64,000 nt of DNA, taken from the NCBI GenBank assembly GCA_950295325.1, contig OX485807.1, positions 43,988,440-44,052,439 of the forward strand, written 5' to 3'. Shown piece by piece: positions 56,045-64,000 of the stretch (its first letter is position 1; each line of letters opens with the position of its first letter). The notes under the pieces were generated by a model. The model saw nothing but the letters and a program-made list of their open reading frames with translations, did no database searches and was not told the origin of the DNA. The position numbers and the translations under genes are program-made. The stretch is from Polytrichum commune. Taxonomy: Eukaryota; Streptophyta; Polytrichopsida; Polytrichales; Polytrichaceae.

Positions 56045-56743
56045 TCATTTTTTCTTGCACAAAGTTCTTTGGGTGTTTTCCCACCCGTGCCCATTGCAAC
56101 TTGGAATTCCCTGGCCGTTGTTTTGCTTCATGTATTCTAGGGTCTTTCTGGAGTTCTCGTCAATGCCCGCCAAGTTGTACAGAGCGTGATTGACAACCGC
56201 TAGTCTCTCTTGTGTGAATGTGCTTGTCTGTTTGCCCGCGGCCAACCCGTTATGCACTTCGTCCGTCGCTTCTTGCATCCACTCGGTCTTCCAAAAACTG
56301 TCGCAAAAAATAATGCAAATGTTGTGAAGCACCAAGGATGTGGAAACTAGTTCGGGCACAGTTTTTAAGTGCACATCGACCCTCTTCAATGAGATGCGTC
56401 ATCTGCCTTTGAGCATTCCGAATGCTCGTTCAATGCACATGCGCGTTGAGCTTTGCACGAAGTTCCAGTGGTACTCTTCTCGTGTAAGACCGTCTTTGTG
56501 GCCCTTGAATGGAGCCAACATTCATGGGCGACAAGGGTATGCAGCATCACCAACTAGGACCTACGGAGAGAGCTTCCCAGCCTCACAGTATTGGCCAATA
56601 TTGGTCCTCGCCCATACGTTGGCATCATGCATCGATCCCGCCCAGCCTATGTCAAAATTCCAAAACAAACATTTACTGGATACCACACCCTGCAAGAGGA
56701 TAGAATGGAATCCCTTCAAGTTGTAATAATCTACGGCATGCAA
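56045..56743 (-). pseudogene. PIF/Harbinger DDE transposase (HARBI1-like), C-terminal part, three nonsense codons
   Basis: One continuous minus-strand frame. In order it reads NLKGFHSILLQGVV, FDIGWAGSMHDANVW, LVGDAAYPCRP, GLTREEYHWNFVQSSTRMCI-ERAFGMLKGR, then VDVHLKTVPELV and LVLHNICI. GSMHD and GDAAYP are typical DDE_Tnp_4 blocks; the third acidic residue is the Glu of IERAFG. In-frame stops occur at 56561-56563 (TAG), 56522-56524 (TGA, where Trp or similar is expected) and 56399-56401 (TGA after KGR, where Trp is usual). The N-terminal part, including the first catalytic Asp, is missing. A TA-rich stretch follows on the 5' side. Convergent with the Myb-like gene. Confidence 0.82.
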
Positions 56744-56749
56744 GCCAAG

Positions 56750-57420
56750 ATATAATTCTATGTACCATGCAAGACCCTTCCTATGTAAATAAAACTACCC
56801 TAGTATTGTCACTATGATACTAGAATGGTATCAACCCAAAAAATGACTCATGTTGAAAAGATTCTTTTATCATCCTATGCCAATATTTGACTACTGTAAC
56901 AATTTGATGTTGGTAAGGCAAGTTCTTTGAAACCATAATGAATTCACAAATCTAACATTTTAATTGTTACCTTCTTTTTTCTTTATTAAATATATCATGT
57001 AAATCCGGGATGGGATGTAAATCCTTTGCCATTTTTTGTCCCATCCAAATTTAATGCTACAGGCGGGATGACCTAAAAAATTAAGTTGGAGGTCCTAGGT
57101 GACCGCTTGGCGTGGAATTTCACGTCATCCAGTTACCTTGATTGTTTTTTTTTTTTTGAAGGTTGAGTGGCTGAGCTAACATGGAATGAAAATTCAAGTC
57201 AACTTGACAGTTGATTGGTTGGTCAACAAATTTTTTTTTAAAGCTAACGGAATGGTCTATCAACATGGACTATTTCAATTGGCAAAATATACCCCAACGA
57301 TGGACATGATAATGACAAGATATTTGTGGAAGGATTGGCACTTGTTAGTGATAAGACTCAATCTACAAGACCCGACCTTTTGTGTAGTACACTTAGTTCA
57401 TTTTTATCGTGATACTTAGC
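56750..57420. other. No gene seen
   Basis: AT-rich; probably includes the 5' side of the decayed Harbinger element. No terminal inverted repeat was identified. Confidence 0.35.
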
Positions 57421-57422
57421 AT

Positions 57423-57549
57423 CATTCATATTTATAACAATGTTTTGTGGGATTGACAATATTTCATGGAATATTCCCACATTCGATTTGATGGAAAATA
57501 TTCCGTGAAATACTCTGGGTCCCACAAAACATTGTTATGAATCTGAATA
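57423..57549. mobile_element. Short foldback MITE
   Basis: The two arms are near-perfect complements. The left is ATTCATATTTATAACAATG then TTTTGTGGGA...ATATTTCATGGAATATT; the right is AAATATTCCGTGAAATA...TCCCACAAAACATTGTTATGAAT. The loop is only about 20 bp. A half copy is at 9541-9605. Confidence 0.78.
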
Positions 57550-57559
57550 ATGTTATATA

Positions 57560-58570
57560 GAGGTCTATTAGCCAAATAGCATTACCACGTTCTCAGTTGT
57601 CTTTATATTGGGAAGAGGCTTGCTGAACAACCTGTCACTGGCCATTTAGAAACCATTTAGAAAAGGGACTAGTATAAGATCAAAACAATGTCGTCCAGTC
57701 AAAGCAATTGTCTTGTTGGGACTTGATGTGTTTGCCTTACTTTAGGACATCAAAATTGCTCTTGGATTTGATGTATCAATGGAATGTGATATGATATACA
57801 GTGGATTCAATCACAACTCTAACTGGCTTATGTCTGCAGTGCATGAAGAATGAATGTGAATATTTGCAAACTGTCACACAGTTTGAATACAATGTGCGTT
57901 GGAAGTTGCAGCTGAAAGGTGATTGTTCAACTTCAAAGCTTAGTTGGAAGACAAACATGGAAAATTTTCATTGAGTTAGTTCAACCCATAAGATGTATGA
58001 TCAGACTTTTCCATGGCAAGACGCGCAACGGATTTGCCAAAAATATCACCATGCTTCCTTTGTGACGGAGAGGGAACAATGCAACACGACACGTCTTTAG
58101 AACCTACAGTTTCCTCCTTTACGAGTTCCTCTTACTCCACCTGCCGCCACTACTCGCGCTAAAACACACACAAGCCTACGTAAGAAGAAGCCCACCACCT
58201 CGGTCTCACAAAGAAGGATTGAGCAGACTCACTATTTTTGAGCTCGAATGTCCACCGAAGTGCAAGCACAAAGTCTTGAAACGTTGTCCACTTCCACTGC
58301 AACTTCAATTTCGTGTTACTTTAAAACACGTCTTGCAAAGAAGGACTGACCAACTTGCTATTTTTTGAGCTCGAATGTCCACCGAAGTGCAAGCACGAAG
58401 TCTTGAAGAGTCCTCCTCCTATTATTACTAGATCAAACGCATGTGCTTCCAGCAAAGTGTCTTTTTTTCCATCCGCCTTCTAGTGCATCTTGGAGCACCA
58501 ATGACGAAGCTTCCAGTGGCAGTCTTGATCCGCAACCTCCCACAAACTCGTACACTGTGCACGCCGCAAG
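57560..58570. other. No gene recognised; 3' flank of the LRR array
   Basis: It contains a direct duplication, TTTTGAGCTCGAATGTCCAC then CGAAGTGCAAGCAC (about 58238 and 58364). On minus it would be the 3' end or UTR of the LRR gene. Confidence 0.35.
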
Positions 58571-58579
58571 GATCGGCTT

Positions 58580-60281
58580 CTACGGTAATGCTATTAGGCT
58601 CGAGCAATGGGGCAAACGGAGGGTTGTCAAAGAAGTAAAGTTACTGAATCCCTTTGGTGTTGTTGTCAGGCTCGAACACCATGATAAATCTAGAGTTGTC
58701 GAAGAAGTCATGTGCACCAATCCCTTGGGTAATGTTGCCAGGCTCGAACACAATGCTAAATCAAGGGTTGTCAAAGAAATCAAGTTCCCCAATGCCTCCC
58801 GTAATGTTGTTAGGCTCCAGCAATAAGACAAACGGACAGTTATCAAAGAAATCAAGTTCCCCAATCCCTCTGGTAAAGTTGTCATGCTCGAACACCTTGA
58901 TAAATCCAGGGTTGTCAAAGAAGTCAAGTTCCGTAATCTCTTCGGTAATGTTGTTAGGTTCAAACACCATCTTAAATCTAGGGTTGTCAAAGAAATCAAG
59001 TTTCCCAATCCCTCCGGTAATGTTGTCAAGTTCGAACATAATGATAAATCTAGGGTTGTCAAAAAAGTCAAGTTCCCCAATCCCTCCGTTAATGTTGTGA
59101 GGTTTGAACAGAATGATAAATCTAGAGTTGTCAAAGAAGTCAAGTTCCCCACTCCCTCCCGTAATGTTGTCAGGTTCGAACAAAACGATAAATCTAGGCT
59201 TGTCAAAGAAGTCAAGTTCCCCAATACCTCTCGTAATGTTGTCAGTTTCGTACAATATAACAAATTAAGGGTTGTCAAAAAAATTAAGTTTCCCAATCCC
59301 TATGGTTATGTTCTTAGGCTCTCACAGTCTGACAAATAAAGGGTTGTCAAAGAAACAAGTTCCCCAGTCCCTCCGGTACTGTTGTGAGTTTCCATAATCT
59401 GTTAAATCTAGGGTTGTCAAAGAAGTCAAGTTCCCCAATCCCTCCGGTAATGTTGTCATGCTCGAACACCATGATACATCCAGGGTTGTCAAAGAAGTCA
59501 AATTCCCCAATCCCTCCGGTAATGTTGTCATGCTCGAACACCATGATACATCCAGGGTTGTCAAAGAAGTCAAATTCCCCAATCCCTCCGGTAATGTTGT
59601 CATGCTCGAACACCATGATACATCCAGGGTTGTCAAAGATGTCAAATTCCCCAATCCCTCCGGTAATGTTGTCATGCTCTCACATCTTAATAAATTCAGG
59701 GTTGTCATAGAAGTCAACTTCTACAATTCCTCTGGTGATATTGTCATTTTCGAATACCGTGATATATTCAGGGTTGTCAAACAAGTTAAGTTCCCCAACC
59801 CCTCTTGTCAGCATCTCACAAGATGACAAATCCAGGGTAGTCAAAGAAGTCAAGTTCCCCAGTCCTTCCGGTAATGTTGTCAAGCTCAAACACTCTGTTA
59901 AATCTAGGGTTGTCGAAGATGTCAAGTTCCCCAATCCCTTCGATAATGTTGTCAGGCTCGAACACCTTGATAAATACAGGGTTGTCAAAGATGTCAAGTT
60001 CCCCAATCCATCCGGTAATGTTGTCAGGTCGAACACGATGATAAATCCAGGGTTGTCAAAGTAGTCAAGTTCCCCAATCCCTCCGGTAATGTTGTGAGGT
60101 TCGAACACTCTGTTAAATCTAGTGTAGTCAAAGATGTCAAGGTCCCCACTCCCTCCGGTAATGTTGTCATGCTCGAAAACTCTGTTAAATATAGTTTTGT
60201 CAAAGAAGTCAAGTTCCCCAATCCCTCCGGTAATATAGTCAGGTTGGAACACCTTGATGAATATAGGGTTGTCAAAGAAGT
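58580..60281 (-). pseudogene. Decayed distal half of the LRR array
   Basis: About 24 further 72-bp LRR units in phase with the array above, but reading frames break repeatedly. A TAG at 60282-60284 converts the Leu of GNL to stop. A one-base deletion at about 60028 (GGTCG for GGTTCG) shifts the frame, and further indels occur near 59815, 59350 and 59310. Segments that stay open read LTTLPEGLGNLTSLTTLDLS-type repeats. They are more diverged from one another (LREVLGN, LPKRLRN) than the units in 60285-62917. The protein probably ends at 60282, so this stretch would be 3'UTR or dead sequence. Confidence 0.8.
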
Positions 60282-63200
60282 CTAGTTCCCATATCCCTCC
60301 GGTAATGTTCTGAGGTTCGAACACTCTGTTAAATCTAGGGTTGTCAAAGATGTCAAGTTCCCCAATCCCTCCGGTAATGTTGTCAGGTTCGAACACCTTG
60401 CTAAATTCAAGGTTGTCAAAGAAGTCAAGTTCCCCAATCCCTCCGGTAATGTTATGAGGTTCGAACACTCTGTTAAATCTAGGGTTGTCAAAGAAGTCAA
60501 GTTTCCCAATCCCTCCGGTAATGTTGTCAGGTTGGAACACCTTGCTAAATTCAAGGTTGTCAAAGAAGTTAAGTTCCCCAATCCCTCCGGTAATGTTCTC
60601 ATGCTCGAACGCCTTGATAAATCCAGGGTTTTCAAAGAAGTCAAGTTCCCCAATCCCTCCGGTAATGTTGTGAGGTTCGAACACTCTGTTAAATCTAGGG
60701 TTGTCAAAAAAGTCAAGTTCCCCAATCCCTCTGGTAATGTTGTCATGCTCGAACACCATGATACATACAGGGTTGTCAAAGATGTCAAGTTCCCCAATCC
60801 CTCCGGTAATGTTATCAGGCTCTCACACCCTGATAAATATAGGGTTGTCAAAGAAGTCAAGTTCCCCAATCCCTCCGGTAATGTTGTCAAGTTCGAACAC
60901 CATGATAAATCTAGGGTTGTCAAAGAAGTCAAGTTCCCCAATCCCTCCGGTAATGTTGTCAGGTCCCAACAATCTGATAAGTCCAGGGCTGTCAAAGAAG
61001 TCAAGTTCCCCAATTCCTCCGGTAATGTTGTCAGGCTCGAACACGATGATAAATCCAGGGCTGTCAAAGAAGTTAAGTTCCCCAATCCCTCCGGTAATGT
61101 TGTAAGGTTGGAACACCCGTATACATAAAGGGTTGTCAAAGAAGTTAAGTTCCCCAATCCCTCCGGTAATGTTGTCAGGTTCGAACACCTTGCTAAATTC
61201 AAGGTTGTCAAAGAAGTTAAGTTCCCCAATCCCTCCGGTAATGTTCTCATGCTCGAACGCCTTGATAAATCCAGGGTTTTCAAAGAAGTCAAGTTCCCCA
61301 ATCCCTCCGGTAATGTTGTGAGGTTCGAACACTCTGTTAAATCTAGGGTTGTCAAAAAAGTCAAGTTCCCCAATCCCTCTGGTAATGTTGTCATGCTCGA
61401 ACACCATGATACATACAGGGTTGTCAAAGATGTCAAGTTCCCCAATCCCTCCGGTAATGTTATCAGGCTCTCACACCCTGATAAATATAGGGTTGTCAAA
61501 GAAGTCAAGTTCCCCAATCCCTCCGGTAATGTTGTCAAGTTCGAACACCATGATAAATCTAGGGTTGTCAAAGAAGTCAAGTTCCCCAATCCCTCTGGTA
61601 ATGTTGTCAGGTTCGAACACTCTGTTAAATCTAGGGTTGTCAAAGAAGTCAAGTTCCCCAATCCCTCCGGTAATGTTGTGAGGTTCGAACACTCTGTTAA
61701 ATCTAGGGTTGTCAAAGAAATCAAGTTCCCCAATCCCTCCGGTAATGTTGTCAGGTTCGAACACCTTGCTAAATTCAAGGTTGTCAAAGAAGTCAAGTTC
61801 CCCAATCCCTCCGGTAATGTTGTCATGTTCGAACACTCTGTTAAATCTAGGGTTGTCAAAGAAGTCAAGTTCCCCAATCCCTTCGGTAATGTTGTCAGGT
61901 TCGAACACCTTGCTAAATTCAAGGTTGTCAAAGAAGTCAAGTTCCCCAATCCCTCCGGTAATGTTCTCATGCTCGAACGCCTTGATAAATCCAGGGTTGT
62001 CAAAGAAATTAAGTTCCCCAATCCCTCCGGTAGTGTTGTCAGGCTCAAACACCTTGATAAATGTAGGGTTGTCAAAGAAGTCAAGTTCCCCAATCCCTCC
62101 GGTAATGTTGTCATGCTCGTACACCTTGCTAAATCCAAGGTTGTCAAAGAAGTCAAGTTCCCCAATCCCTCCGGTAATGTTATCAGGCTCTCACACCCTG
62201 ATAAATATAGGGTTGTCAAAGAAGTCAAGTTCCCCAATCCCTCCGGTAATGTTGTCAAGTTCGAACACCATGATAAATCTAGGGTTGTCAAAGAAGTCAA
62301 GTTCCCCAATCCCTCCGGTAATGTTGTCAGGTTCGAACACTTTGTTAAATCTAGGGTTGTCAAAGATGTCAAGTTCCCCAATCCCTCCGGTAATGTTGTC
62401 AGGTTCGAACACCTTGCTAAATCCAAGGTTGTCAAAGAAGTCAAGTTCCCCAATCCCTTCGGTAATGTTGTCATACTCGAACACATTGCTAAATCCAAGG
62501 TTGTCAAAGAAGTCAAGTTCCCCAATCCCTCCGGTAATGTTGTCAGGTCCCAACAATCTGATAAGTCCAGGGCTGTCAAAGAAGTCAAGTTCCCCAATTC
62601 CTCCGGTAATGTTGTCAGGCTCGAACACGATGATAAATCCAGGGCTGTCAAAGAAGTTAAGTTCCCCAATCCCTCTGGTAATATTGTCAGGTTCGAACAG
62701 TCTGTTAAATCTAGGGTTGTCAAAGAAGTCAAGTTCCCCAATCCCTCCGGTAATGTTGTAAGGTTCCAACAATCTGATAAATCCAGGGTTGTCAAAGAAG
62801 TCAAGTTCCCCAATCCCTCCGGTAATGTTGTAAGGTTCCAACAATCTGATAAATCCAGGGTTGTCAAAGAAGTCAAGTTCTCCAATCCCTCCGGTAATGT
62901 TTTCAATGACCTACAAATTAGTAGATGTAGGGAGTTGAATTGGTGGTGTATAATGCCCATGCGAATGCTGAAAGGGCTTGGCAAACAAATTTCATGTATT
63001 AACATGCCTTCAATTTTTTGGTAAATCTGTTTTTTGAAAATATAAAAGATGTCAAAACCGCATCTCTCCAAATAACTTGCTCATAGAAATCAAATGTTGT
63101 CCTCAACAACCATAGAAAAACATAAACCATTGTAATGCATATTACATGAATATCTAGCATATGTTTGAACAACTTAGTTATGAACCCTTTGACCAACAAG

Positions 63201-64000
63201 TTTGCAACTCAATTTGGCTAAAAACAACCTAATTCAAATTGCGAACATATAGAATACCTTGTTTGCTTGTTCATTTGCTAAAGGAATCATGATTTTATCC
63301 CAAATGCGAGTACCCTTATACACCTCGTCCTTGTCAACCATCATTCGTCCCATGTCACGTAGTTGGTCATGCATCTCCAGGAATCCAAATTCACTTATCT
63401 TGACCAAGGACCTCTCCACCAACACATCAAGCACGTGACTTGGAGATGCACATGTACGCAGAACGTTTTTTTTTTTATATCCCATGGGAAAGAAGCATGT
63501 TATGTCTAGAAACAACTTTTTCTCTTCGTCTTTTAATGCATCAAAACTAACCCTCAAGGTACTCCAAAGCCCTTCATCACCATCCAAACATCTGCCTCTT
63601 TTCATCCTTTGGAAAGCTCTTTCCCAACTTCGAATCCTCTCCTTTCCTTGCAAGAATGCACCCATCACTTTCAAGCTTAAAGGCAAGCCCTTGCAAGCTT
63701 CCACAATTTTGTCACGTATATCAAAGAATTGTGGTGACAATTGTCCTTCATCCGAAGAAGCATAAGAATTAAACAGTTGTAATGATGCATTTCCATCTAA
63801 CTCCCTGACATCTATCCTACCATTCTCCTCCACAAAAACCTTTAGTAGGCCCCAATCACGGGTTGTTATGATAATATTGGTGCCTTTGTTGACAAACTGA
63901 GCATTTGTTGGAATTATATCACGCACTTGATCTTGATCTAGTGGATCATCCAATATAAGAATGATTTTCTTGTTGGCCAACAACTCCCTCACCTTGTGTT
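60282..64000 (-). CDS. TIR-type NB-LRR disease resistance protein, 3' portion
   Basis: Partial: the frame is open to the window edge at 64000, so P-loop and any TIR domain lie outside. Exon 1 (64000-63258) has kinase-2 KKIILILDDPLDQ, RNBS-B TNIIITTRDW, GLPL (CKGLPLSLKVMG), RNBS-D FLDITCFF and MHD (MHDQLRDMG). Asp after LDDP-L and FLDI-x-CFF point to the TIR-type NB-ARC subclass. A 231-bp GT-AG intron (63027-63257) joins QANK to IYQKIEGM in phase 0. Exon 2 (63026-60282) has a short linker and then about 36 LRRs of exactly 24 residues (72 bp), consensus LTTLPEGLGNLTSLTTLDLS plus C-S-N. It ends at a TAG within a repeat. NB-LRRs are cytosolic or nuclear immune receptors; the LRR usually gives specificity. 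Near-identity among units suggests recent expansion. Confidence 0.9.

Noticed and set aside
56340..56726. 128-codon plus-strand frame
   Set aside because: It lies exactly opposite the Harbinger transposase, whose minus-strand motifs are clear.
61249..63024. Long plus-strand frames opposite the LRR array (for example 591 codons of a VVKEVKFPNPSGNV-type repeat)
   Set aside because: The 72-bp unit is a multiple of three and happens to lack stops in several frames on both strands. The minus frame has real LRR and NB-ARC context; the others are shadows.

Overview
The window is nuclear DNA of a land plant. The evidence is GT-AG introns in plant-style genes, a TIR-type NB-LRR resistance gene, interstitial CCCTAAA (Arabidopsis-type telomere) repeats, a plant Ty1/copia element and plant-type PIF/Harbinger ORFs. 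The LRR style (24-residue units of the TLPEGLGNLTSLTTLDLS kind) and the DUF7869-like gene recall bryophyte or lycophyte genomes more than seed plants. That placement is an inference; no single marker here fixes the species.

Most of the window is mobile DNA in nested layers. Positions 1-8.7 kb hold a hAT transposase remnant between inverted arms; one arm is split by a complete Ty1/copia element (3459-8585) with identical 192-bp LTRs and a 5-bp target duplication. Positions 8.7-14 kb carry a tRNA-derived SINE with a 17-bp target duplication, an AACCGGTT-rich 210-bp tandem repeat and a Tourist/Harbinger-like MITE. Positions 14.2-20.1 kb are a minus-strand LINE with a strongly A/C-rich sense strand, an RRM-like ORF1, a 2A-like motif and an endonuclease domain, but no reverse transcriptase. 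Positions 21.9-25.3 kb are tandem and dispersed repeats.

Positions 25.9-29.0 kb hold a two-exon minus-strand gene of the DUF7869 type, probably transposase-derived, broken by one in-frame TGA. Beside it, at 29.1-30.1 kb, is a 73-bp satellite in which each unit contains two inverted repeats. The main palindrome, TTTGGGTCG-NN-CGACCCAAA, recurs in other settings up to about 39.9 kb, including an array split by a 973-bp solo LTR (34143-35115) and apparent introns. Positions 35.8-39.5 kb hold exons of an unrecognised gene and an FCP1/NIF-type phosphatase fragment. Positions 39.6-48.3 kb are AT-rich repeats with no convincing gene.

Positions 48.3-49.5 kb carry the last two exons of a selenium-binding protein (methanethiol oxidase) gene, cut off upstream by a nested MITE complex. 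Positions 51.7-56.7 kb hold the two convergent genes of a decayed PIF/Harbinger transposon: Myb/SANT-like on plus, DDE transposase on minus. Positions 58.6-64.0 kb are the 3' part of a TIR-type NB-LRR gene on minus, entering from beyond the window edge. It has about 60 LRRs of exactly 72 bp, with higher-order duplications; the promoter-distal 24 or so units have decayed.

The genes do not form a pathway. The host-type genes are the DUF7869-like gene, the FCP1-like/unknown locus, the SBP fragment and the NB-LRR, and all of them are split, truncated or interrupted. Exon structures were read by eye from splice signals and frame continuity.
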